DNA from: JAJVIP01 sp964405835
Lineage (GTDB): Bacteria; Elusimicrobiota; Elusimicrobia; F11
Direction: 5' to 3'
Length of the DNA: 32,644 bases
Assembly: GCA_964405835.1 (NCBI GenBank)
Contig: CAYOPN010000031.1
Coordinates: 1 to 32,644, forward strand
The translations under genes were made by a program, and so were the position numbers. Each line of letters opens with the position of its first letter. Position 1 is the first letter of the stretch. Below are positions 24,931 to 32,205 of this stretch, piece by piece. Below the pieces are notes generated by a model that did no database searches, was not told the DNA's origin, and worked only from the letters and a program-made list of their open reading frames with translations.

Positions 24931-25602
24931 ATGAATAAGCAAAAGAAAGTGTTGTCGTTGTTGGCGGGCGCGGTGTTGATGATGGCCGGAGTCCTATCGG
25001 CGGCAGAGAAGAAAAAAGCGGGCGCGGTCGAAGATGTGTTCTACATCTACACCGAGCGCGGTTCCCGTCTTAACCATTATGTTCCTTCCGGTTGGATGGG
25101 CGATTATGGCGATCTGAAAATGAACCAAGGTTGGGTCAAGAGCCAGGTCGGCAAGGACAAGAAAGACGCAAAAGCCAAAGCGGAAGAACCGAAGCCGGGT
25201 GAAGACACCTGCATTCAAGTCCGTTACACGGCGGAACGCAAACAGGGTGCGGGTTGGGCCGGCATTTACTGGCAGCATCCGGCGAACAACTGGGGCGACA
25301 AGCGCGGCGGTTTTGACCTCTCTCCCTATTCGAAATTGACCTTCATGGCCAAGGGCGAACAGGGCGGAGAAGTGGTCGACAAGTTCTTCATCGGCGGCAT
25401 CACCGGCCAGACCGAAGAAGGCGATTCCGACGAAGCCTCGTTGAGCCCGGTCACGCTGACCAAGGACTGGAAGAAATACGAGATCTCCTTGAAAGGCCTC
25501 GACATGAGCCACATCATCGGCGGTTTCGGTTTTGCCGCCAACGCCGACGCGAACCCGAACGGGTTTGTGGCTTACATCGACGATATCCGCCTCGAGAAGT
25601 AA
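24931..25602 (+). CDS. Secreted carbohydrate-binding-like beta-sandwich protein
   Basis: 223 residues. The signal peptide MNKQKKVLSLLAGAVLMM ends near LSAAEKKK. The mature protein is one domain with the pattern of galactose-binding-like or CBM-type jelly rolls: WAGIYWQHPANNWG, then FDLSPYSKLTFMAKGE, then LTKDWKKYEISLKGLDMSHIIGGF, ending in AYIDDIRLEK. The same layout appears in the next gene's N-terminal half (YWQTPANNWG, HIIGGF), so the two are paralogues. AGAGGAG (24917-24923) is a strong ribosome binding site. It has no lipobox, no anchor and no catalytic domain, so a role in periplasmic or surface glycan binding is inferred from fold and neighbours. Confidence 0.8.
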   Translation: MNKQKKVLSLLAGAVLMMAGVLSAAEKKKAGAVEDVFYIYTERGSRLNHYVPSGWMGDYGDLKMNQGWVKSQVGKDKKDAKAKAEEPKPGEDTCIQVRYTAERKQGAGWAGIYWQHPANNWGDKRGGFDLSPYSKLTFMAKGEQGGEVVDKFFIGGITGQTEEGDSDEASLSPVTLTKDWKKYEISLKGLDMSHIIGGFGFAANADANPNGFVAYIDDIRLEK

Positions 25603-25613
25603 GTTTTATTTAA

Positions 25614-26795
25614 ATGAGCTGCATTGGGCGCCGTCATCCCGGCGAAAGCCGGGATCCAGGTTTTAAACCTGCTTTTAAATACAGGTTTACGACCTGGGCC
25701 CCGGCTTTCGCCGGGGTGACGGCGCTCTTTTTTTCCCTCGCCAGTTTCTCTCCCGTTCACGCCAAAGCGCGCCGGCCTGAGCCGGGGAAATCCGACGACG
25801 TTTACTCGCTCACGAAGGCCGAGCCGGTTCCGATCGCTGCCAAAAAAACCGCGCTGCCGTTGGTCATTTTTGGCGAAAACCCGGGTGCATCTTCCAGCTA
25901 CGCGCCAAGTGGTTTCATGGGCGATTCCAGTTCCATGAGAATGAAATCGGTGGACTTTTCGGCTCCGCTGATTTCGAGCAAGACCGGCACCGGTTGTTTG
26001 CGTGTTGAAATCAAACCGACCGGACGCGAAGGTTGGGTGGGCCTCTACTGGCAGACACCGGCCAACAATTGGGGGAAAATCAAAGGCGCCGGCTACGATT
26101 TGTCCGCCGCCAAAAGACTCACGTTCTGGGCGCGCGGCGAAAAGGGCGGAGAGAAGATCTCCGATATAAAAATGGGCGGATTGTTGGGCCCGTATCCCGA
26201 CACGGACGGCGCTTCTTTGAGCAACGTCAAACTCAAAAAAGAGTGGACCCAATACACCATCGATTTAAAGGGCAAAGACCTGCGCCATATCATCGGCGGG
26301 TTCGCGTTCAGCGTGCGGCGTTCCGACAATCCGCGCGGCGCCGTGTTTTATCTGGATGAAATTATTTACGAGGGAGAGGTGTCCTCGGCCCCCGTGGTGG
26401 CCATGGCGCCGGTCCCTGAGCCCACACCGGCCGCCACGCCCAAATTGACCAAGCCGGTCAAGATCTTGGTCCCGTTTGGGAACCCAAAAGAAGTGTTCAC
26501 GGGGTCGGGAAAAGAAGGGTTGGATGAAATCGCCGCGGTGGCCATCGCGCATCCCGAAACGCAACTGCTCGTTGAAGGTCATACCGACAACGTGGGCCCC
26601 AAATCGCTCAACAAAAAACTTGGGCTTGAACGTGCCCGGGCCGTGGCCGACTACCTGGTCAACAAAGGCATTTCGCGCGACCGCATCACGACCGAAGGGG
26701 TCGGCGATGAACACCCCATCCGCGAAGGGTCCAATAGCACCGCCCAGGGCCGTATGGAAAATCGGCGCGTGGAAGTGACGCTGGTGCCGCAGTGA
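25614..26795 (+). CDS. Carbohydrate-binding-like domain fused to OmpA peptidoglycan-binding domain
   Basis: 393 residues if translation starts at ATG 25614. Residues 7-36 translate a palindromic repeat (RRHPGESRDPG, later PAFAGVTA), which runs into the hydrophobic core and cleavage region ALFFSLASFSPVHA. A GTG at 25716, inside the repeat's last bases, is an alternative start giving MTALFFSLASFSPVHA but no basic n-region. Neither start has a clear ribosome binding site. The first domain is a paralogue of the preceding protein (GLYWQTPANNWG, HIIGGFAFSV, FYLDEI). After a Pro/Ala linker comes an OmpA C-terminal domain with GHTDNVG (322-328), LGLERARAVADYL and ENRRVEV near the end. Such domains bind diaminopimelate of peptidoglycan, so the protein probably tethers a glycan-binding module to the cell wall. 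Its stop overlaps the next start (GTGA). Confidence 0.88.
   Translation: MSCIGRRHPGESRDPGFKPAFKYRFTTWAPAFAGVTALFFSLASFSPVHAKARRPEPGKSDDVYSLTKAEPVPIAAKKTALPLVIFGENPGASSSYAPSGFMGDSSSMRMKSVDFSAPLISSKTGTGCLRVEIKPTGREGWVGLYWQTPANNWGKIKGAGYDLSAAKRLTFWARGEKGGEKISDIKMGGLLGPYPDTDGASLSNVKLKKEWTQYTIDLKGKDLRHIIGGFAFSVRRSDNPRGAVFYLDEIIYEGEVSSAPVVAMAPVPEPTPAATPKLTKPVKILVPFGNPKEVFTGSGKEGLDEIAAVAIAHPETQLLVEGHTDNVGPKSLNKKLGLERARAVADYLVNKGISRDRITTEGVGDEHPIREGSNSTAQGRMENRRVEVTLVPQ
25631..25722 (+). repeat. Palindromic repeat of the HPGESR/AFAGVT type
   Basis: The left arm has its own hairpin CCCGGC-GAAA-GCCGGG (25638-25653) and the right arm CCCCGGC-TTTC-GCCGGGG (25699-25716). The arms pair with each other from GTCATCCCGG to the terminal GGGGTGACGG. 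Two inner palindromes, 25657-25671 and 25682-25696, both start CAGGT and end ACCTG. Its translation HPGESRDPG...AFAGVT is the known signature of a dispersed palindromic repeat found in many proteobacterial and other genomes. It sits at the 5' end of the OmpA-fusion gene and stays open in that frame. Confidence 0.85.
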
Positions 26796-26824
26796 CCCCG
26801 GCTAAAAAACATGCCGGGGTGACG
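26792..26824 (+). repeat. Short palindrome at a gene junction, related to the HPGESR repeat
   Basis: ACCCCGGC (26795-26802) and GCCGGGGT (26813-26820) pair around TAAAAAACAT and are followed by GACGG, the same right end (GCCGGGGTGACGG) as the repeat at 25631-25722. It could be a minimal or internally deleted copy. It contains the stop of the OmpA-fusion gene and the start of the next gene. Confidence 0.65.
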
Positions 26825-27469
26825 GTATTATGTTTGATGCTGGGATTGCTGGGGACAACGGCCTGCAAACGCAACCCCATCGACCGTTTAACAAACCCGT
26901 TGCCCGACGGAGATGTGTCACAAAACAGCGGCGTGTACATCATCTATGACGACGAATTGAAAACGTCGGGCGGCCTTGGTTTCTTTCCAGGCGGTTCCAA
27001 CCAATTCATTGATTTAGCGGACATCACCGAGCCGCGCCGCACGGCGCGCAACATCCGTTATTTCTGGACCGGCGCACCGACAGGCGTAAATCAAAGCAGT
27101 TTTACGTTTGCCGGTTTTGCGCTGCTTGTCACTCCTGATTTTTCAACGCTCGAGGCCTCTTCGGCACGTAACTTTTCCTCCTATGGCTACAGCAAATTAA
27201 AATTTTCGGCGCGCGGCTCCTTGGCTTCCGATATGTCTTTTCAAGTTTCCGGTCCCAGTACCGGGACCGCGGTGGCCCCGGCCCAACTTAATGTGAGTGC
27301 TTCCCAATTAACAAATAGCTGGCAAGATTTTGAATTGACGGTGCCTTCCTTTCACTTCTCCGAAATCAGGGTTTTTGCGACCTTTGCCTTAATCTATGAC
27401 CAACCGCCGCGCTCCACCAATTTCGGCCCCGGCGGGACCGTTTACATCGATGATGTCCGCTATGAATAA
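26792..27469 (+). CDS. Putative lipoprotein with carbohydrate-binding-like domain
   Basis: 225 residues from GTG 26792, which overlaps the preceding stop as GTGA and suggests coupled translation. The N-terminus MTPAKKHAGVTVLCLMLGLL plus GTTAC gives a basic n-region, a hydrophobic core and Cys25 as a possible lipidation site (Thr at -3 is unusual). Part of the n-region is encoded by a palindrome; a GTG inside it at 26819 would still leave MTVLCLMLGLLGTTAC. The mature domain shows the same order of elements as its neighbours (VYIIYDDE, YGYSKLKFSARG, LTNSWQDFELTVPSF, final GTVYIDDVRYE), so I read it as a divergent member of the same beta-sandwich family. Substrate unknown. ATGAATAA at its end overlaps a possible start for the next gene. 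Confidence 0.75.
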   Translation: MTPAKKHAGVTVLCLMLGLLGTTACKRNPIDRLTNPLPDGDVSQNSGVYIIYDDELKTSGGLGFFPGGSNQFIDLADITEPRRTARNIRYFWTGAPTGVNQSSFTFAGFALLVTPDFSTLEASSARNFSSYGYSKLKFSARGSLASDMSFQVSGPSTGTAVAPAQLNVSASQLTNSWQDFELTVPSFHFSEIRVFATFALIYDQPPRSTNFGPGGTVYIDDVRYE

Positions 27470-27475
27470 ACCATT

Positions 27476-27675
27476 CGTCATCCCCGCGTCCCGTTCAATT
27501 GAACGAATTATGTCGGGACGTACTGGCCGTTCCGGTACGAAGGCGGGGATCCAGCTCCTTAAAAAAATAAATAAGTCGTTTTCTCCAGTTCTGGATTCCC
27601 GATTGAGACATTCGTACCCAAAGGGTACAGTCCCGGCAATAATTTTGAATTATTGGAGCGGGACGGGAATGACGG
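27476..27675 (+). repeat. Large nested palindromic repeat (two structured arms)
   Basis: Left arm 27476-27554 runs from CGTCATCCCCGC to GCGGGGATCCAG and right arm 27591-27675 from CTGGATTCCCG to CGGGAATGACGG; they are reverse complements at both ends. Each arm also holds a GTCCCG...CGGGAC hairpin and a GTAC...GTAC hairpin, in opposite order in the two arms as expected for one large inverted repeat, although the loops differ. Further perfect palindromes include GTTCAATTGAAC (27493-27504). The ends match the HPGESR-type family. The last bases contain the ATG (27669) that best starts the next gene. Confidence 0.75.
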
Positions 27676-28256
27676 CTATTCGGATGGCATTGGTTTTATT
27701 GTTCCTCAGCTCTCCTGTTTTGCGCGCGGAAGCGCCGGCCAACGCTGAATACGAAACGGCCCCGCCCGTGACCGGGTCGTATCTGGGGGAGGCCGCCGGC
27801 GCCGTCGTCGGCCGCGTTTTTGGCGTCGAGGGGGACGCGAGCGACATCAAATATCATGAGATCGAACTGACCGCGCATTCGCCGGCCAGCGCCGCCACAC
27901 GCTCGGCATTCATTCCGGGATGGGGACAACATTTCAACAACCAGAAAGCCAAAGGCACCGTGTTCTTTTTTGTGACGGTGGGCGCGTTGGCGGGGACCGT
28001 TCATTTGGCCAGCAAGGCGGACCGGACCTACGACGACTACAAGCAGCTGGGGGTAAAAAACAGTTCGCTCTACGACGATTATAAAAGCGAGCAAACGCGG
28101 GCGATCGCGCTCGGAAGTGTGACCGCGGTGTTATGGACCATCGGCGTTATCGACGCGTACCGCCACGCCTACGTTCCTTTGTACTCAAAAACAACCTCAT
28201 TTGACGTGGCGTTTATCGACGGTGGGGCGGAAATGTCGGTCCGGAAAAAATTCTGA
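27669..28256 (+). CDS. Small exported membrane protein, DUF5683-like
   Basis: 195 residues from ATG 27669. The signal peptide reads MTAIRMALVLLFLSSPVLRA. A PGWGQ motif at about residues 80-90 (AFIPGWGQHFNN) is followed directly by a hydrophobic helix (GTVFFFVTVGALAGTVHLA) and later by a second one (AIALGSVTAVLWTIGVIDAYRHA). This motif-plus-two-helix layout is that of DUF5683, a family of unknown function common in Gram-negative envelope operons. The start codon lies in the right end of a large palindromic repeat. The frame is also open upstream through that repeat to ATG 27462, which overlaps the preceding stop and would add 69 residues; I prefer 27669 because it yields a normal signal peptide. 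No convincing ribosome binding site precedes it. Confidence 0.7.
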   Translation: MTAIRMALVLLFLSSPVLRAEAPANAEYETAPPVTGSYLGEAAGAVVGRVFGVEGDASDIKYHEIELTAHSPASAATRSAFIPGWGQHFNNQKAKGTVFFFVTVGALAGTVHLASKADRTYDDYKQLGVKNSSLYDDYKSEQTRAIALGSVTAVLWTIGVIDAYRHAYVPLYSKTTSFDVAFIDGGAEMSVRKKF

Positions 28257-28314
28257 AATTTTTCTTGTGGCATCCAATCCAATTTCATACTTTTCACGCG
28301 GGTTATTTGGCTTT

Positions 28315-29178
28315 ATGAAGAGTTTATTCAAACGCTTGAATGAAAATGGTCGCGTGGGCCTGATCGTGGGGTTCGCGGTGATCACAACCCTCCTCCCCGC
28401 CTGCAAGAAAAAAGAAAAACTCACCAACTCCACCTACAACTTCTCCATCTCTCCCGCCGCTTCCGCTGTTGCCAAAGGCGAAACATTGACGTTGCGCGCG
28501 CGCGGCGCCGGCGAACTCAATCCGACCTGGTCCGTGTCGGCATCGACCTTGGGCACCGTCAGCCCCGAAGTCGGCCCCGTGGTCGTGTTCACGCCGAACG
28601 CCACGACGAGCGTTTTGGGAGATTTGGTCATCACCGCGATCTTCGATGGACAGATGGCCACTTCTCAAATTGCCGTTGTTACCTATAAACCGAACAGCAA
28701 TACTTTCGATGTGTATACCGACCAATTGCCCTCCGGCGTTTCTGCCACGATTAATTTAACTGGTGGTATTACGCTGACGGAACCCATTTCCGGATACACA
28801 CCACAAGGAACAAAATTTTTGCGGATGAATGGCATGGACGTTGGGCAAAACTTGCAAGTTATTATGAGTGCCCAGAATTTGTCGGATTTTGCGGCTGGGG
28901 GGACACTAAAGTTTGCGATGCGATTGGGGCAGGCAATCCCCGGTGTTGCCGAAACTTTTCAAATTGATTTGATCGGTGGAGGAACGCAGTCCTACGATTT
29001 AATACGGAACACGGATTTTTCGCCCAGCAATTTGGATTGGCAAGAAATATCGATTTCTCTCCCGGCCAATTTCGGAGGATTGGACTATTCGCAGGTGACC
29101 TCACCCTTTACAATTATCGGTCAAGGATTAAGCGGGCCAATTCAGTTGGACATCGATGCGGTTAGGTGGGAGAAATAG
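28315..29178 (+). CDS. Lipoprotein with Ig-like and carbohydrate-binding-like domains
   Basis: 287 residues from ATG 28315. Basic start MKSLFKRLNENGR, hydrophobic core, then LLPAC with Cys30 as lipidation site, followed by the charged KKKEKL. Residues about 40-120 resemble a bacterial Ig-like fold (SISPAASAVAKGETLTLRA). The rest repeats the beta-sandwich pattern of the cluster: FDVYTDQLPSG, GGTLKFAMRLG, LDWQEISISLPANFGG and a terminal LDIDAVRWEK. The frame extends upstream to 28201, but that part overlaps the previous gene. Upstream of the start there is no strong ribosome binding site. It is the fourth protein here with a related C-terminal sandwich and probably sits on the periplasmic or outer face of the envelope. 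Confidence 0.75.
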   Translation: MKSLFKRLNENGRVGLIVGFAVITTLLPACKKKEKLTNSTYNFSISPAASAVAKGETLTLRARGAGELNPTWSVSASTLGTVSPEVGPVVVFTPNATTSVLGDLVITAIFDGQMATSQIAVVTYKPNSNTFDVYTDQLPSGVSATINLTGGITLTEPISGYTPQGTKFLRMNGMDVGQNLQVIMSAQNLSDFAAGGTLKFAMRLGQAIPGVAETFQIDLIGGGTQSYDLIRNTDFSPSNLDWQEISISLPANFGGLDYSQVTSPFTIIGQGLSGPIQLDIDAVRWEK

Positions 29179-29192
29179 AATTTTTACCGAAA

Positions 29193-29222
29193 TGAATAAA
29201 TTAAAGCGCTTGAATACATGAG
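29193..29222 (+). other. Possible nine-codon leader peptide overlapping the next start
   Basis: ATG 29193 opens MNKLKRLNT and stops at a TGA that overlaps the ATG of the following gene (ATGA at 29218). The following gene lacks a visible ribosome binding site of its own, so terminating ribosomes could reinitiate there. Short open frames arise by chance, so this is tentative. Confidence 0.25.
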
Positions 29223-30489
29223 TACGATCCGAAATAAAACCGAGCTCAACTTCTGGGTGATGCCCAACGCGGGGTTTGCCACGCGCGGTATTTTGGACGG
29301 CCTCATCAAGGAGTTTGAAGCGTCCCGGCCGGATGTGCGCGTGAAGTTGACCGTGCATCCGTGGTCGTTGGCGTGGAGCCGCGTGATGGATGTGGTGAAA
29401 GGCCGCAACACACGGAACGTGCCCGACGTGATGCAGGTGGGAACAACCTGGATCACGACGTTGAGTTACTTGGGCGCGCTTGAGCAAGTGCCGGAAAAGC
29501 CGTTCGGCCCGCGCGAAATGCGCATGGCCACTTCCATCGGAGATTCGAGTCCCTTCTGCATTCCGTGGTTCATCGACATCCGCGTGCTTTATTACCGCCG
29601 CGATATTTTTGAGGCCTTCCGTATCAACCCCGCCTTGCTCAACGATTGGAAAGGATTTTCGCAGGCCTGCGCCGAACTCAAACAACATTTGTCCAAATCA
29701 GACCGTTTTTCGCGCATTATTGCCCCGCTCGGAAGCCCGGGTCAAAAGCCCAGCGTTCTTATTCACGATCTGGCGCCATGGGTCTGGGAGGCCGGCGGCG
29801 ATTTCTGCTCGGAAGATTTAAAGGAAACCAATTTGAACCAGGTGCCGCTCATTCAGGGCGCGGAGTTCTATTTCGATCTGATCGGCCAGGGCTATATGCC
29901 GGTGCCGAACAGCGCGCTTCCTCAGGGAAATTTTTTCACGGGCCATTATGCGATGCAATTCTCGGGCAGTTGGCCGACGGACACCTATCTTAATCCCGAC
30001 TGGGCCTACACGCGCCGCGAGGTGGCCGACAATGCGGGCGTGAAACCGCTGCCCGAAGGTCCGCAGGGCCGCTACACGTTTTTGGGCGGAAGCAATCTGG
30101 GCGTTTCTTCCATGAGCCGCAACAAAGAGGCCGCATGGGATTTCATTCAATTCATGCTCCAGCCGGCCCGCTCGACAAAACACGCGCGGGCGATCGGCGC
30201 CTTGCCGGCCCGTCTGGCGGGCATGGATGAACTCTTCACGCGCATCCCATCGGCCAAGGAAGTTTTCTTTAACTCGTTTGGCTACGCGCGCCGCTTGCCG
30301 AGACTCATTGAGATGGGTTCCGTCGAACAGATCATCTACAAGATGGGTGGGCGGATCCTCATGTCGATCCGGGAAGGGACCTACAATCACCGCCGCCTGT
30401 ACCAGGAAATCAACGCGGCCAACAACGAGATCAAATCGCTTTTGTCCATCCATCGCTACGGCACCAAAATTGCGCAGGTGGCCGCATGA
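29218..30489 (+). CDS. Solute-binding protein homologue without signal peptide (putative cytoplasmic sensor)
   Basis: 423 residues. The fold is that of family 1 extracellular sugar-binding proteins: LNFWVMPNAGFATRGILDGL at the start, DVMQVGTTWITTLSYLGALEQ, FIDIRVLYYRRDIFEAF in the hinge area, YAMQFSGSWPTD, GGSNLGVSSMSRNKEAAWDFIQFML and a C-terminal NAANNEIKSLL helix. It begins directly with the first strand: no signal peptide, lipobox or membrane segment, and an in-frame stop at 29197 excludes an N-terminal extension. It therefore should stay in the cytoplasm. Its last four bases overlap the start of the diguanylate cyclase (ATGA), implying coupled translation and joint function. Sensing an imported sugar and controlling the cyclase is inference. 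A recent start mutation or frameshift that destroyed a signal peptide is the main alternative. Confidence 0.87.
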   Translation: MSTIRNKTELNFWVMPNAGFATRGILDGLIKEFEASRPDVRVKLTVHPWSLAWSRVMDVVKGRNTRNVPDVMQVGTTWITTLSYLGALEQVPEKPFGPREMRMATSIGDSSPFCIPWFIDIRVLYYRRDIFEAFRINPALLNDWKGFSQACAELKQHLSKSDRFSRIIAPLGSPGQKPSVLIHDLAPWVWEAGGDFCSEDLKETNLNQVPLIQGAEFYFDLIGQGYMPVPNSALPQGNFFTGHYAMQFSGSWPTDTYLNPDWAYTRREVADNAGVKPLPEGPQGRYTFLGGSNLGVSSMSRNKEAAWDFIQFMLQPARSTKHARAIGALPARLAGMDELFTRIPSAKEVFFNSFGYARRLPRLIEMGSVEQIIYKMGGRILMSIREGTYNHRRLYQEINAANNEIKSLLSIHRYGTKIAQVAA

Positions 30490-32018
30490 CCGCGTACCGC
30501 GCGTTACTTCTCTATGAGGAACTGCTGCGCAAGTTCCAGAACCAGTTGGGCTCCACGCACCTCGGCGTTGAAGGCGCGTTTGAATCGGGTTTTGGATATT
30601 TGTCTTCGCGTCTCAAGCTTGAGAACGCGGCCTTGTTCTGGTGGGACCCGCAACGGAATTGTCTCTCCATGCAATACGCGTTGCACGACGGCGCGCTGAT
30701 GGAGGGCGAAGAGGAAATTATCGTCGACGAAACCAGCCCGCTCCGGCCGCTCGTGGAAGAGCGCAAGCCCGTGGTGGTTTCGGCCCGGCAGCCCTGGGTC
30801 GCGTTCATTCCGTTGCATATGGGTGTTGAGCTTTTGGGCGCCATTCGCATTGAGCGCGCGCACCCGCTTCCCCGGGGAAAAGTGCTCATGCCGCTTTCCT
30901 CTTTAAATCCGAAGAACGGATCGAAGGAACGCATCTATCCTTTTTTGGAAGATATCGCGGACGTCTTCTCCGTCCGGTTCCATCAGTTGACGCGGGACGA
31001 AAAACACCGGAGGCGCACGCAGGTCCTGCAGGCCGGCTCCGAAGTGGCGACCGCTGTTTTCGAGCGCCCGCGCTTGCGCGACATGCTGGAAGCCGTTTCG
31101 CGCAGCATAGTGCGGAACCTCGGTTTTGATCGCGTGCGCATTTTCCTAATCGATTCCGAGAAGTCCCGGCTCGACGGTATTTTGGGTCTTCAGATTCCGG
31201 ACATGCTGCTCGATTTGAGTGGCGAAAATTTTCCGCTTAAACCGGGCGCGAACCAACTCGTCGACGCGGTGCTTTCCAGCAAAGGAGAGGCCCATGTCCA
31301 TATGGTGGGGGGGCGTGTGGTGTACGTGCCCATCATCGTGAACAGCCAGGTGATCGGTTGCCTGGCCGCGGACAACCTGCTCAGCCAACAATTGATTGAT
31401 GAAGAACAGATGGAGGCGCTCCGCACCTTGACCGGCCAAATCGGAATGGCGGTCTTGAACGCGCGGCTTTTTGAAGACATCGAGCAACAGGCCATTACCG
31501 ACGGGCTCACCAAACTGTACGTCCACCGTTATTTTCAGCAACGTCTCAAAGAAGAAATCGACCGCGCTGACCGCTATTCCTACAACGTGGCCTTGATCAT
31601 GATGGACGTCGATCATTTCAAGATGCTCAACGACAGCCACGGTCATTTGATGGGCGACAAGGCGCTCGAATATTTGTCGCAAATCATCCGCGGGAACATC
31701 CGCCGTATCGACCTGGCCGCCCGCTATGGTGGTGACGAGGTGGTTTTGGTGCTGCCCGAGATCACGGAGCAGGAAGCGTGGATGATGGGGGAACGCCTTT
31801 TGAGCGCGGTCAAAAAAGCGGCGCTTCCCACACCGGCCGGCAAGAGTGTCGGCATGTCGATCACGATGGGAGCGGCGCTTTATCCCTCCGACGCCCACAG
31901 CGCGCGGGACCTTATTGAAGCCGCCGACAAAGCGCTTTATTGGGCCAAAAAAAACGACCGTGGAAACGTCTGTTTTTACCGGACAATGACCCCCGCAACA
32001 AACGAAAAAACCGCCTAG
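30486..32018 (+). CDS. Diguanylate cyclase with two GAF-like domains (GAF-GAF-GGDEF)
   Basis: 510 residues. Residues about 10-160 form a degenerate GAF-like domain and about 175-325 a clearer GAF domain (VSRSIVRNLGFDRVRIFLID; VVYVPIIVNSQVIGCLAAD). A helical linker (NARLFEDIEQQAITDGLTKLYVHRYF) leads into a GGDEF domain, residues about 335-505. The active site reads GGDEV (415-419), with Val for the usual Phe, and the inhibitory RxxD motif is present as RRID (406-409), so product feedback by c-di-GMP is expected. MMDVDHFKMLND carries the metal-binding Asp. No membrane segment is seen, so it is cytoplasmic. It makes c-di-GMP from two GTP. Its start overlaps the upstream solute-binding homologue by four bases, with CAGGTGG (30474-30480) as possible ribosome binding site; the pair looks like a sensor and its output enzyme. 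A terminator follows. Confidence 0.95.
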   Translation: MTAYRALLLYEELLRKFQNQLGSTHLGVEGAFESGFGYLSSRLKLENAALFWWDPQRNCLSMQYALHDGALMEGEEEIIVDETSPLRPLVEERKPVVVSARQPWVAFIPLHMGVELLGAIRIERAHPLPRGKVLMPLSSLNPKNGSKERIYPFLEDIADVFSVRFHQLTRDEKHRRRTQVLQAGSEVATAVFERPRLRDMLEAVSRSIVRNLGFDRVRIFLIDSEKSRLDGILGLQIPDMLLDLSGENFPLKPGANQLVDAVLSSKGEAHVHMVGGRVVYVPIIVNSQVIGCLAADNLLSQQLIDEEQMEALRTLTGQIGMAVLNARLFEDIEQQAITDGLTKLYVHRYFQQRLKEEIDRADRYSYNVALIMMDVDHFKMLNDSHGHLMGDKALEYLSQIIRGNIRRIDLAARYGGDEVVLVLPEITEQEAWMMGERLLSAVKKAALPTPAGKSVGMSITMGAALYPSDAHSARDLIEAADKALYWAKKNDRGNVCFYRTMTPATNEKTA

Positions 32019-32094
32019 TTACCCCCCGAAAAATGGTAAACCCTTCCGCCAGTTAAATAGACGGAAGAATCCGTAAACAAACCCCTCCCTAGCA

Positions 32095-32129
32095 CATAAA
32101 AAGCCTCGAGAAATCAGGCTATTTTTATG
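32095..32129 (+). terminator. Intrinsic terminator after the sugar cluster
   Basis: CATAAAAAGCCT (32095-32106) pairs with AGGCTATTTTTATG (32116-32129) around CGAGAAATC with a small bulge, giving a stem with A-run and T-run and hence bidirectional potential. It lies 77 bases after the cyclase stop. Just upstream, two overlapping small hairpins (32043-32067 and 32061-32074) compete for the bases CGGA. Confidence 0.8.
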
Positions 32130-32160
32130 CCCCATTTGTTTACAACTAATTAACAGGTTT

Positions 32161-32193
32161 TTAAGGAGATCTTAAGACGGTGTTGTCTAGAAT
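32161..32193 (+). promoter_or_regulatory. Putative operator and -10 box before the PorV-like gene
   Basis: TTAAG (32161-32165) and CTTAA (32171-32175) form a perfect inverted repeat around GAGAT, as in a small operator. TAGAAT (32188-32193) is a plausible -10 box 12 bases before the ATG at 32206. No good -35 box lies at standard distance, so the promoter call is weak. Confidence 0.35.
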
Positions 32194-32205
32194 GGGGCAA
32201 GACAA

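Noticed and set aside
32019..32205. c-di-GMP riboswitch near the cyclase
   Set aside because: I could not find the conserved core elements of either known class; only simple hairpins and a terminator are seen.
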